Positions 47,181 through 60,017 of a stretch of 64,000 nucleotides of DNA are shown here, in pieces (within the stretch, counting starts at the first letter, position 1; each line of letters starts with the position of its first letter). The translations under genes and the position numbers were made by a program. The DNA comes from Vitis vinifera (taxonomy: Eukaryota; Streptophyta; Magnoliopsida; Vitales; Vitaceae), in contig NC_081818.1 in NCBI RefSeq assembly GCF_030704535.1, forward strand, positions 27,913,501-27,977,500, given 5' to 3'. The notes beneath the pieces were generated by a model, which saw nothing but the letters and a program-made list of their open reading frames with translations, was not told the DNA's origin and made no database searches.

Positions 47181-48744
47181 TTTAACAAAATATTTCTATT
47201 TATAAAGACATGACAAAAGTTTTTGAATTAGTTTGTATTTAAAAACAAAAAACATACAAAAACTTAAACTCATTGGTATATAAGGCTTATAACCATAACA
47301 TTGCAAAATTTTCAACATATGAAAATTATACAAATATAAATAAATTTATTTAAATATTTTGTCAAAAAAAAATTTTAGTTGTGAGTTATTTAATAAAATG
47401 CTCATGGTGTCCAAATAAATTAAAGTGTTTTGAGCTATATCTTTTTTAACATAATCATGTTGTATTTATATAAATGAAAATTTCACTATGTGAAAAACCC
47501 TAATGAAACAATCGAGTTTCAAAGTTATTAATGTTAACCAAACTTTTATAAACTTTATGCGAAAATAATTATTTTAAAAAAAGATTTAAACTTTACGCAG
47601 AAATAATTATTTTAAAAAACAATTTTGGATGCATAAGACAAAATAAATATAAGTACTAAAATAATGATTATATCCTTATCTTGATCCATGATACCAATAA
47701 CACTTTTGAAGTAAAATTGAGTCACCTTGTGAATTGTATTGTCAAGGTCTTCAATTCACTACTCTCATATAATGGATGAGTTACTTGTGTGGTATATGTT
47801 ATTAAAAATAAAACAACAAAGAACATAAAAATGAGAGTGTGACTTAAGACCTTAACTTATAAAAAGTTGTACATCTCTTAGTCTTTCCATCAAAGACTAT
47901 ATGAAAGTTATTATTTACAACCATTAAGTACAAATTAATGGGTAACGATAGATTATTAACTTGAATGCATCTATATAATTGCATAGGTTATATTTTTCCA
48001 TTTTCCTCCATTACTCATAAACATAATGTACAAATTAAATTTCATAATGATGGGGTTACAAAAGTTGTAACACCACATTCATATAAATTAAATTTTCTAA
48101 CTCCCCATTTATAATTTAAGTTTTCCATACATAAGACTCTTGGATGCCCAATAAATTGATTCACCCATCTATTAATTGATACTCTTAAATAACATTTACA
48201 TAAATATAATTATATATGACCACAAATTATAGGTAAAAAGCTAACAATTAATACCTTATCTTATAAAAATCTTAAAATACTCATTTATTATATGAATTAA
48301 TATTTGATTTCATATTATTTAAGGTATATATCATTCCCAATAATATGTAACCAAACTATTCATCACCATTAATATTAAATACATCTCTATCATTCTCTTG
48401 ACTTTGACAATTGAGTCCTTGTATTCCTCAAATGGATCTCTTAGTTATTGAAAGGGTTGCTTAAAGGTTATATGTAAGGCATATCCGGTAAAACTTATAA
48501 GTAAACCATATATAAAGATAACAACTAAGATTGCTGAATTTCAAAACTATAATGAATTTATGATAAGATCATTTATTTACAACGTGTTCCTCAAATAAAT
48601 CTCTTAGTTGTTGAAACGGTTGCCCAAAGGTTGCATATAAGTAAATTTTACAAGTATACTAGATATAGATGATTATTGGACTAATATTGTATCTCATCGA
48701 TATTGTAGACCAAATTTTAAAAATGCACTAAAAATTAATCTTTT

Positions 48745-48920
48745 GAAGATGATTATTGAAAAGGATATAAAAAAAAATGATGAATAATATTGTATCTCAT
48801 TGATGGAATAATTTATCATATCTTATCACCAATCAAACATAGGATAAGATATAATATGATTAATATTTCATCTCTTATTTTATCTCATATTATATCTGGT
48901 CAACCAAACATGGTATTTGT
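48745..48920. mobile_element. MITE-like fragment related to 22140-22860
   Basis: Ends ATCTGGTCAACCAAACATGGTA and contains TCTTATCACCAATCAAACATAGG. Both recall the right-hand side of the block at 22140-22860 (TATCCGATCAATCAAACATGGTC and ACCAGTCAAATTTAGG) with the same order and spacing. Only one end is clear, so it is probably a truncated or deleted copy. Confidence 0.4.
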
Positions 48921-49226
48921 TATTATTAATTTTTCAATAATTTAACAAAGTCTTTATTATTTTTCAATAATAAAGACTTTTGAAATTTGAATTTGAATTA
49001 TCTCTGATGAAGTATCATATTAAAATCATTTATTTAACTTTTATTGCTTAATGTGAAAAAAAATCTAATTAAACTTCTTGCCTGCTTATAAAAAATGAAT
49101 TATAAAGCATTTGTTGTAGAAAAATAATCAATACAAATTTCAAAATTTAATTGACTATTAATGAATATGAAACTTTATGATGATTTTTTGGTGTCATACC
49201 ATTTAAGTATTGATGTATTGGACTAA

Positions 49227-49503
49227 GGTGGTGTTTGTTTTTTTGGCTTTTTTCTGAAAATCATTTAGTTTTAGAATTTAGGTTGTTTGTTTTTTTGCTT
49301 TTTAATGACTTATTATAAACTTTTTACTAAATAGAAAAAACCAAAATATGTGGCTTTTTCTAAATAGAAAAAATAATATAATGGTTTTTTTTACTTTTTA
49401 ATACTTAATAGAAATAAAATACTACAAAAACAAACAACCTAATATTTAATACTATTAAGTATTAAGGTTCTATTTAGAATTAAGTAAAAGAACAAACACC
49501 ACC
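49227..49503. mobile_element. MITE with GGTGGTGTTTGTT ends
   Basis: A 277-bp element. The left terminus GGTGGTGTTTGTT is the exact reverse complement of the right terminus AACAAACACCACC. TAA flanks both sides (49224-49226 and 49504-49506). A 3-bp TAA duplication points to the PIF/Harbinger superfamily. Interior AT-rich, non-coding. A diverged relative (TTAGTGTTTGTTTTTTTGGC) begins near 49605. Confidence 0.6.
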
Positions 49504-51130
49504 TAAATTTCAATAATTTAAAACTTAAAAACGAACAAATGATATCTAAGTATAAAGAAATGTATATTATGTAACTATAAGATGATTTTTAATTGGTTGT
49601 TATTAGTGTTTGTTTTTTTGGCTAAATAAAATAAGTTAAAATATTTGACTTTTTCTATTTAGTTAAAAGTAACATGTTGATATTAACTAATATAGTTAAA
49701 CTGAACCTATTAATAAGAAATTCATTTTAATTATATTAGTTGATGTTAACAAGTTATTTGTAGTTGAATAGAAAAAAACCAAAATTTTGAATTTTTCCAT
49801 TCAGTCAAAAGACAAGCACATGATTCAAACTTAATTCAAATTAAGCTCAAATTAAGATTGGGATCATTAAGATTGGGATCAACCTGAATCCAACTTGAAA
49901 TCAATATAATGTTTTCATACAATTTATAATTTACATTATCTATACAATATTAATATTTATCTTCTTTTCTCTTTTTAATTATCTCACTATTATTTAAATT
50001 TTAGTCAAAATATATGAATGAAAAAAAAAAAAAAGCTTAGAAAAACATGCATGGTGAGCAACTTAAATCAAATTCAACTTGATTATAACTTGTATAATTT
50101 GATCAATTTGTTCAATTCAAGTTTAAACTAATCAACACAGAATTTGAAAAAAAAAAAAAAGATTATATTGGAAAATGTTCCTTAAATTGGGTTCAATGGT
50201 TGAACCTCTCAAATACTATTTTTCAATTGAATTGTCAAAAGTTCAAAAAAAAAAAAAAAAAAAAAACCTAAAATTTATAGTGAGGAATGAGGATTGATAT
50301 TTAAAATTTTAAGATGGGAAATTGTAGTTTTTATAATGGGGATGATATGAACTTTTGAGATGGTGACATGATGATCAAAAGTTGGTAACGTGTACTATTC
50401 GTTTACGTATTTTTTCGGTGATTTCAATACGTATGTAGATTGGGGCATCGAGAAAAGGGAAAACTTTGGCAGAAAAGAATCTTTCTTTGGTAAAGTTTAA
50501 TGCTCTCTTCCTTTCCTGTTCGGGGTTTAAAGATCAGTTGGGATCTTTTGGATGGTCTGCAGGTAGAGTATAAAAAGCACAGTTTCAAACACTTTGACTT
50601 TCTCCCGACACTCCATGGAAGAATCTCTGTAAGTCAAACACTGGGTTTTCGTCTTTCCCCTACTTTTTTTTGTCTGTTCTTCTTTTAATCTCACCACTCA
50701 AGGACTCTACCGAGAAAAGCTATGGCCTCCCATCTCCCATCTTTTTTCCCCATCAACTGTCACCAAGGTGTTATCAGGGGACTATGAAGACATAAATTCA
50801 GCATAAAATTGCAACATTTTGGGGTATAAACCTAGTTCAAAGACTAAGTTCATCACACTGTGAAGGTGTACAAGGATAAAACTATCGTGATATCGGAAGG
50901 TTTCGATACGATGTATCATAGTGAACATAATATATCATGGTAATATATCGAAAAGAAGAAAATTCAATAAATTCAATAAATATCGTTAGAATATAGATAA
51001 AATATTAAAAAAAAATATTTTAGAGAATAAATTAATTATAATTCATTTAATTGATTATCAAAAATATAAAAACTATCATCATAATTTTTTATAGTGTTTT
51101 TAATATCATTAATAAATTAATTAAATATTT

Positions 51131-51172
<42 letters not shown>

Positions 51173-51708
51173 CATTTATTTTATATTATTTAATGTAATT
51201 AAATTAAATGGACCATAATTTTAATATTAAATATATTTTAAAATTAAACATATTACAATTAAATATCACAATATTATTATGAAATATAATAAAGATATAC
51301 TTATAAAATACATATTTTTTATCCATACATATTACATACAATATTATCATTAAATATAATAAATCATATATATATATATATATCACAATTTTCAATAAAA
51401 TAATTTAAAAATATTTATTATAGTTTTAATTATATTTTCATGAGATTTTGTTTATATTTTCATGAATTGCTTATCAGAATTTCTTCTTTTTTTTTTAAAT
51501 ATCTATCGAAATAAATTCAATATATCCATAAAATCGAAACATTAATATATATACACGTTATTATCAATATTTTCATCTCCTCGTCATCATATCCTCCAAC
51601 TTACTCAAAAACAGCCAAGAAATATTATTGGATTTCCCACACAAAGACCAAAAATCCAAGTCCCACCACACACACAGAGACACGTGTTTCATGGTTCATT
51701 GAATTAAT

Positions 51709-51826
51709 GCTTTTCCTTTTTGTGTGCAGGTGCATTTTTAAAAGGTGGCATGGCTTCTTCCTGGACTCTTTTTGAGGTTCATAGAATCAAAGCTTTTCAT
51801 TTTTGTGGGCAGGTGCATATTTTAAT
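51709..51826. repeat. Short direct repeat, about 34 bp x 2, carrying GCAG/GTGCAT
   Basis: TTTTGTGTGCAGGTGCATTT at about 51717-51736 recurs as TTTTGTGGGCAGGTGCATAT at about 51800-51819, each preceded by GCTTTTC-TT. The two copies sit in one short open frame (51720-51917) that I cannot assign to any protein. Confidence 0.5.
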
Positions 51827-53470
51827 GGCGTATGTTTTAGAGATCGAGGCACAGGCCTCTGTTGGGAAAAGTGTGGTGCAATCATATGATCTCTTTGTTT
51901 TGACTATACCCAACTGATCCTCGGGGGCTGAGGAAAGGCGTAATGATCCTCTGCATATTCAACTCAAAATCCCCACTAGGCCACCAATGTCACGTACGTC
52001 CACCCAAATGGCAAGGGCATTTCAGTGGGTTGAGTTCTGAAGAAAGGCCCAAGAAAAAGGGGGAGCGACACTCTGGCTCAAAAGACTTGTGGTTGTGGTA
52101 CGCTCTTGCCTTCTGGGTTGAGATTCCAAACAGTGACCCACGAAATGGAGCGATGGAAAATGGTAGTGGACCAGAATCAATAAAAATGGAATGAAAGAAG
52201 ATGTTCTCAGCTTTTCTTTTGGGGTATCTTCAAAGCAGGAATCAATGGGGGACCTGTCACAGTCAAAAGCGGGTCCTGCTGACATTCTTTGCCATGTTTC
52301 AAAAGTCAAACCCCTATTGCCTTTCTGCATCTCTCTCTCCATAACCATGCAATGCCTGAGGAACAAAGCTTCAAAGCCTTATCTAAGTCTCCATTCTCCC
52401 TTTGCCGAAAGTTAATTTGTACGGAAGATTAAACCACCTTGGTGAACCGTTTATACTTGAAACAACTTTATCTCTTTGCCCACCACTCACATGTAATATT
52501 ATCTGTCCATTCTGTCACATATGTAGCAATTGCGTTTCCTTTCTATCTGAAGGAATGTCAACATAATCAAGCACAACTTGTTTAAATTTTAGGTCTATAG
52601 CTAACCAAAAAGGTGTAGGACAAAAATGGAAAAAAAATATTAAAGTAGGACTAGGACTATACAATTTCGGTCAAAAAAAAGTATTATGAATCGGTTTTGT
52701 TGCACTTTGCCCTACTCAAGATGCAGGGGTTAAGTTCATATTATATATTTAACCCTTTTATATTTTAGGATTTTATTTTTTTGAAGAGTGCGACCAAACT
52801 TGAGAGTATTTGAGAGTTTTATCATTATAACCCTTCTTGATCATTTTGATTAATAAAGATCACATTAATCATCGAATCGTGTTAAAAAATTTATGTTCGA
52901 TCTCCTTTATTTTATGTTCATGTGTGTTATCTTTTTCTTTATTTTCTACTCGTGTGTATGCGTGATTTGATGAACAATATATGTTGTTGAGTTTTTCTAG
53001 CCATACCCAAGAGTTGAACCTGAAGATTCTAATAGCGAATACCTTTTAAAGAGCGATCTATTGCTTATGAATATCAAATATCGATCTATATGATTTTTAG
53101 TTGACAAATTCTTCTGCAATTCGCTACCCATGAGATGCACTAATTTTATTCGGCCCTTTATAGGAATGGAGATGATAATAACCAGTCAGTGCGTAGGATT
53201 CTTCTTGATGGAGATCGAGAGCGCAGTAGCAAGGGCTCCATTAAAACTTAATTTGGTGTAACTAGAGGTCATCTTGGCAAGAGAAAAATTCTAGTTGGAT
53301 GGTGGGCCAGCGGAAATTCAGATTACTACGAATGTCCGATGTTAGGCTTTAGGACAAAGCGATTTGTAGAGACAGATAGGCTCCAAAATTGAAGTAAATG
53401 AAGAGGGCCTTAAGGCATCACCTCCTTACACAACTTGGGCAGAAATGATACTTGCTCTTCCTCAAACTAA

Positions 53471-53478
53471 TATAAATA
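53471..53478 (+). promoter_or_regulatory. TATA box of the exonuclease-like gene
   Basis: TATAAATA lies 98 bases before the ATG at 53569, the expected position for a short leader. Confidence 0.5.
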
Positions 53479-53568
53479 CCTTGCTACCCTCACCATCTTC
53501 TTCAAGCTCTCTCCATTCCCTCTTCGAGTAAAAAAAACTTGTCATCGGCAACTGTTTTCCAGAGCAGG

Positions 53569-55430
53569 ATGGAGTTCTCAGAGTCCCAAAGGTACTCTCT
53601 CACCCACACAACACATGCACGCTATTCTTAGCTGTAAATCATTTTACATTCATTGTAAGAATACTTGGCATAATTTAAATGTTGGGAGTACTACATACAT
53701 GCATGATCCAAAAAATGAAGTTTCTCTATGATTAATCATCACGGCCAGGAACAAGTGTGCAGCTTGCTACAGACAATTCAACAGGTTGGAGCACCTGGTT
53801 GATCACATGAGGACCTCGTATCACTCGGTTCATGAGCCAACCTGTGGAATTTGTAAGAAACACTGCAGATCTTTTGAATCTCTCAGGGAGCATCTCATAG
53901 GTAAAATCCAAGACAACTACATGAAACCCGAACCATATTGCCCTTATGAAGATATATCATTCAAAGGAAGTACTTCTTGTCTTGGGCAGGGCCGTTGCCA
54001 AAAGTGGAATGCGCAAGAATATTCAGTGTCCGCGGATGCAACCTCTGCTTAGATATCCTTGGCAGCCCTAATGCACTTAGGGCTCATCGAGGGACATGCC
54101 AACTTTCACGCGGAAACACCGTATAAATCTTCAGCTTGCATGACAATACAATTTGAAGTTCTAATGACTTTGTCTAGTTTCAAGCATGTCACATGTTACT
54201 GCCCTTTTCTTTTCCAGGGAGCGCTGCTTTCTCGCATGGCTAACCTAGGTATTCAGGATGACCTGAATAGCAGAACAAGAGGCTCAAAGGTGGTTGCACT
54301 GGGCTGCAAAATGGTAGGGGGTGGAACCGATGGCTCGCTGGATCTTTGCGCAAGGGTTTGCCTCATCGATGAATATGAAAACATCATCTTTCATACTTAT
54401 GTCAAGCCCCAAATTCCAGTCACAAACTACAGGTTTGATGAGTCTCTTTAAAGCTAACTGTATTTCCACCCTGGCTGAATTTCAATTCTAAATATAAATT
54501 CTTGAAAACATTGTAGGTATGAAACCACAGGGACAAGGCCCGAATTCTTGAGGGATGCAATGCCAGTGAAGCAAGTCCAAAGAAAAATCCAAGACTTCCT
54601 TTGCAATGGAGAGCCCATATGGAAGATTCGTTCTAGAGGTGGAAAAGCTAGGATTCTCGTGGGTCATGGTTTGGATCATGACCTGGACTGTCTACAAATG
54701 GAGTACCCAACGCTAATGATCAGGTAAAAAGCCCTTCAAATTAAGAAAATCAAAATTGCACCATAGCTTTGAAACTATAACAGTGGGTCTCAAACTAGAA
54801 TCAACCAGCATCATTCATAATTCCATCATGGCTATTATACTCATGTAACAGAAAATCAAGGTATTTTCTGAACAGGTGATTGGTGTCCAGTTCTCTATTC
54901 TCAACAAAAACTCTTAAGGGTGGAGCCTCAAAAAAATAAATAAATAAATAAAAACAATTGCAAAATCAGATGTAATATAATACTGAATTAATCTGAAATG
55001 CATATTGGATCAGGGACACAGCTAAGTATCCTCCATTGATGAAAACAAGCAAGCTCAGCAACTCACTGAAGTATCTGACACAAGCATACCTCGGGTAAGT
55101 ACATCACATGCATTTCAATTTCGAGTTCACTGCCAAAATTTAAATATATATTTCAGGAAAGGAATGAAACTTCTGGTTTCCAGGTATGACATCCAAACTG
55201 GCATACAAGATCCTTATGAGGATTGTGTTGCAACAATGAGGCTTTACATGAGAATGAGATCCCAAAGTCATAAAATAGAGGACTACCCGCTCGCGTCTGA
55301 CCCGCAGAACCGAAACAACTTTGCATCAGGGAGGCAAAGTGAGCTAGAGAGGATGACCCCAGATGAAATGTTGGAAATCTCCAGGTCTGATTACTATTGT
55401 TGGTGCCTGGACACGAAGGAAGGCTCCTGA
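53569..55430 (+). CDS. Zinc-finger protein with a degenerate DEDDh exonuclease (REX4-like) domain
   Basis: Seven exons: 53569-53591, 53749-53900, 53990-54120, 54218-54432, 54517-54723, 55014-55094 and 55184-55430, all GT-AG, 351 residues. The N-terminal 100 residues hold three Cys/His clusters (CAACYRQFNRLEHLVDHM, CGICKKHCRSFESLREH and CNLCLDILGSPNALRAH), probably zinc fingers. Residues about 120-310 match the plant RNA exonuclease 4/ISG20-like fold, with VKPQIPVTNYRYETTG and LVGHGLDHDLDCL. Motif I, normally ALDCEMVGGG, reads ALGCKMVGGG: both metal-binding acids are replaced. The catalytic His before DPYEDC is Gln (IQDPYEDC), while the last Asp is kept. It is therefore unlikely to cleave RNA by the usual mechanism and may bind nucleic acid or protein. 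A closing motif, SRSDYYCWCLD, looks conserved. Family name from memory. Confidence 0.9.
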
Positions 55431-58400
55431 ATATTGAGGCCAGCCAACTTGTTTCAAGGAGCTGGACACATATGTATGGTACTAATGTTGGACGTCAAAT
55501 TCCATGAAGTTTAATGCATGACCTTACCAAATCATAAATAAACATGGGAATGATATATGCCATTTCCATTGAATGATGTTTAAAGTTGTGCTGCATGAAC
55601 AAAACTCATCTAGCATAGTGATACTACATGCAGGTTTCCTTAATGAATAAAATGTTATGTAGTACTGTCCAAATTAATATCTAATAATATTGATTACATG
55701 GTGCTAGGAGCTAGCCTCTCTGCAAGTATCATATGCATTGTTCATCATAGCAACATATATAACATGATCGGTACTGTTCAGGAAAACGGAAATTAATGAG
55801 AAAGGAGATGATATATCTGCTTGAATGTGTCAAAGATCATGTCTTCACCATTCAGCTGATTGTTTTTTTAAGATCAATGTACTAATGGTGCATATTTTGC
55901 TTCAATTGTAATAAAAATGATCGTACAAAATAAGATTCCAGTAGTATTACTTGATTTTTTTTTTTCCTATAATTTTGTTACACTAATTAATTTAAACATC
56001 TTATTTGCAGGGGCACAAAATTAAAATAACACATGTCGCTGAAAGGCTAGTGTCGAGTTAAGACAATACAGTTCAAGATGGATGTCTAGGACACAAATGG
56101 AAAGATGACCCTTAAAGGATGCAATTGAATGCCACACTCATGAGCACCCAAGTATGTATGAACACCCAATTGAATTTTTAAAACCATTAAAAATCTTATC
56201 ACTACCTCAGTATCCTCTAAAAGTTGAGAGTCCATAGAGTATAACAGTTTGGTGAGATCATGATTACCCGATAACCAATATCATGACTTACCATAGGTCA
56301 TGACTAATGTGTAACCATACATACTAGTACACTCACTATAAGAAAACCATCCTGATGACCAAAATAAGTCATTCCTGCAATTAAGAGATCATGCACTATT
56401 ACCTTAAATGGATTGTCTAAGTTCATGAACCAATTATGAACAATTCATCTACTTACAAGAAACACATAATTTGAATCCTCTATATAACTCCTGATGCACC
56501 CAAGCCATATACAATGAAAGAGATGTAAGGCTTGAATGCTCAGAAAGTATAATGCATGAATAGGATAGATAAATTGGAAAATCGAAATCATATTATAAAT
56601 AATAAATTCATTCTTTATTATATCATGTCATACTTTTAAGGGTTTTATCCTAATAGAACCCTTCCCCTATATGACATAGAGGCGACCCCTTAAACTACAT
56701 CTAAAACATTAAATTCTCCATGAGCACCAATATAATTGAGATGACTAAGCATCCATAAAGGTTTGTTACATAACATCTCTTGGAGCAATTGGAAAAAAAG
56801 ACCATGAGGATGGGTGAGTTAAACCTTTTACCGACCCCTAAATAATAATTACTAGGCTACTCTAGAGTCGATGGTTGACTAGAGAGACAACCCTAGGAGT
56901 CGTATGGCAATGGAGTTGCTAGAGTCCATCTCTACCATAGAGGCATTAGAGTCGATCATTGACCACGAAGGTGTTGGAATCCATTACCCTTGGGGAATAA
57001 AAAACCATAATGATTGGGAGCCAATTGACTCAAAACGAGAAAGAAAGTCTAAGAGAGCTGCTAGATGAGTATTAAGATGTCTTCGCCTAGAGAATTGAGA
57101 ATATGCCAAGGATATCTTCTACCTTAGTGCGTGTACAATTTTTCTTTTGATTTTTTTTTCTTTCCTTTGTGTTGTAATCATTGTGAACAATGGTGCTAGC
57201 CTACAAAAAATAGTCAAGTATCCAAGTAAAGAGACTACGATTGTAGTACTTAATGAGGTTTGAGTCTTAGTTATTTTTTATAAGGTTTAGTAGCTTTCCT
57301 AACATTTATTTTTAATCAAAACTAGGGTATGATACATTAATAATTTAGAAAGGAATTTATTTTCGTTGTATTAATAGTGGAGGCAAAATTCAATGACTAG
57401 AAATAAATAAAGCAATACTCGAAATATTAAATGAACAACATAAATTAAATGATGACATTGGAAGGGAGAATTTAGGCTATATTTACTTGAGTGAGTTTTC
57501 ATGCATGTAGTGCAACCCATATCTTAGATAGGTGTCGCATTTTTCTATAGTACTTCATTTCTCCAATTAACTTAGATTATACCATTAGAAGACTTCATCA
57601 CATCTCTTAACTCGCTCCACCTATTCGGATTGCTCTGTTTCTTGGCCTTGGATATTGTAGGATGCATGCATACTATTCTAAGGTTCTCTAAATCTAATGC
57701 AGTAGAAAATAATGGTTTTAAAAACTATAATACAGATTAAATCTAGATATTAAAGTTTCATACATGTGATCTGGATGTTCCTAAATTGATTTCCATCTCA
57801 TGAAGGCTTTGAAACTGTAGTGGTCATCGTAAAACTTGTCTACCTAACAATTTTACGTCTAATCTCTCTCTCCATGGGTCTTAGCATGAGAGAAAGGTGC
57901 ATTTCCCTCTTTCTGTAGAAGGTGGCTAGGGTTCCTCTCTTTGGAATTTCAAAAAATTGAATTGCAAGATTGAAACCCTAACCCCTGAGGGGGTTTATAT
58001 AGGCTTCCTTGTAGGCTTAAGTGACTTGAACCCAAATTGGGTTTAAGTTACTTAATCCAATCCACTTAGGTCCTAATAAACTAATTAACCCTAACAAACT
58101 CTAATGAATTAATTAACCCAAATCCAGATAGTCAATTTATAAGATTTAGTGCAACCTCATATTTTTACCAAAACACCTTTATGCACATTTATGAATTACA
58201 TACCCAAAATACCCTCAAAATGGGCGGTCAAGACAAATCATCTCTCCTATTATAAGGTAATGCATTACAATATCTTTGGATTGCCCAAATGCACAAAACA
58301 TTACCATCATTTAGGTAATTTGTATTTTTTCTTATAAAATATGTTTTTTTGTATTTTATGAAATATACAGAGAAATCTTAATTTCAAACTTATTTGAAAA

Positions 58401-60017
58401 AAAAAATACAAAAAAGTTTTCATCAAGCTTTATCAAAGGAATTAAAAAATAAATTATAAAGACTTGAATCCTCCTATCGTTAAAAGATAAAATGATTTTT
58501 ATTTTTATTTTTTTTATGTTCTAAGTAATTTATCTACTTTATATTGAAATTTAATTTTTACCAATATTTGAAGCATAAAAAAGCTTTTAGTTAATTTCAT
58601 ATTATTTATTTTTATATGAGAAGGTAGAATTAATGATTTGAAAGTGTTGCAATACTACCCCACAAGCAAATTAATTTTTTTATTCATCCAAACGGCTCAA
58701 AGTATAATGAGCATGACCAGAACATAAAGCGGAGGTTACATTGTATCTGTTTGTGAAGAATCGACTCAATTGGTTGAAATAGTTGCTCAATCTAAAAAAG
58801 ACAATCATCGAATTTTGAAACCAATGAAGTAATAAACTTTTGATGGTGGATATATTCCTTATGCAAGCATTTCTCGAAACTTGTGTTTTCTCATCTTTTT
58901 GAACTAGCTAGGGACTATCTTTTTTGCCCTATGGTCGCACAATTGTGGAATCCAATAGGACTACACTGTTATGAAATTAACTTTATATTTCCTATTGAGA
59001 TGAAATCATATTTAGGCATATATTATTGGGATGTCACGGTGATAGAATAGTTGTATATGACAAGGTTCTAAAAACCTCGAAATAGTCATATTTGCATTCC
59101 CCCCTCTTCTGTTCTCCTTATTAATATTTGTTACCTAATAGTGTTTATATTTTTTACTTAATTTTAATTTATTTTTAATTTTTAAAATAAAGAAAAATCA
59201 ACATTTTACTTTTTAATATTTAAAATTTTTATATTCAACCAAATTTTTTAAAAAATAACTAAATAATAAATCAACAAATCTCATTATGTTAATGAAGCAT
59301 TTTTCAAAAAAAAAAAAAAAAAAGTTGATATTACACCTTTATCTCAACAAATTGCTTAAAATTTAAGCAACGATATCAACGGAGCATTGTATGTTTCCAC
59401 AGAGAATTGTTTTTTCTTTGTTATGCTATAATTTTCGGCCACAAGCTTTTAATAATATGATTGTGATCTATCATTACGTGCAACTATCTCCACTATAAAA
59501 AGAAAAAGGAAAAAAATAAAAATAAAAAAGATCAAATCCACTAGTAAATACTAGAAACAAAACGGGCTTTCTACATATTATGCATCGCCCAAAACAACGA
59601 TTTTTAGCAGCTATAATAAAGAAAGAAACTTCATAAAAGTCAAAATGTGAAGAAATAGATATACCTAAATACTTTATTCTATGGATAAAGCATCTATATC
59701 TAATTGATAGAGGAAGCACCATAAAGATCAATTAACGGGGTTTTGGGCTGATACAATAATAACTGCTTACTTATGTCATGATATGAGATAAAAGTTAGGA
59801 ATCAACTTTTGTAATAAAGTTAAAACACTAAAGTATTAAGCAACGACCAGGAGAATTTTCACCTTTTTTATATGGGCATAGTACATAATAATTCCCTAGA
59901 GCAGCATAGTTCCACATTATGTAACAACTATATTTTTTGTACAGAGCTGATAAAATTTTCTTACACTCAATAATTAATCTTTGTTAAGTAAAGGTGGAGG
60001 AGGTATATACTATTTTA
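55431..60017. other. Spacer between the exonuclease-like and CASP-like genes
   Basis: No gene seen. About 55431-55950 is the 3' flank of the exonuclease-like gene. 56030-58200 has the texture of old LTR-retroelement sequence (AAACCCTAACCCCTGAGG, GGGTTTATATAGGC and ACCCAAATTGGGTTTAAGTT near 57970-58055) but I cannot set ends or find coding parts. 58300-59460 is A/T low-complexity sequence, including an A run near 59309-59323. Confidence 0.45.
56030..58200. mobile_element. Probable LTR-retroelement-derived fossil sequence
   Basis: The stretch differs from its AT-rich surroundings. Near its right side it carries a TATATAGG box beside AACCCTAAC- and GGGTTTAAGT-type sequence recalling plant LTR or leader regions. 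No ends, target duplication or coding domain could be recognised, so extent and family are open; it appears old and broken. Confidence 0.2.

Larger units (their letters stand above)
44960..53470. other. Long AT-rich spacer with scattered repeats
   Basis: Over 8 kb without a recognisable gene. Bases 44960-45800 are promoter-distal, mixed-composition sequence. 46760-50300 is mostly A/T with two MITE-like copies and local duplications listed separately. 50880-51560 is a TATCGAAA-rich unknown repeat with a 33-bp TA microsatellite at 51137-51169. 51700-52430 is less AT-rich and holds short frames I cannot assign. 52740-53400 resembles old retroelement sequence without clear ends. Confidence 0.5.

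Noticed and set aside
51137-51169. Long TA repeat as an origin or matrix-attachment element
   Set aside because: It is a plain microsatellite in AT-rich spacer; nothing beyond composition supports a function.
52022-52366. 114-codon frame on the minus strand
   Set aside because: No similarity to a known protein, no splice signals or start context, and overlapping frames on the other strand are equally open.
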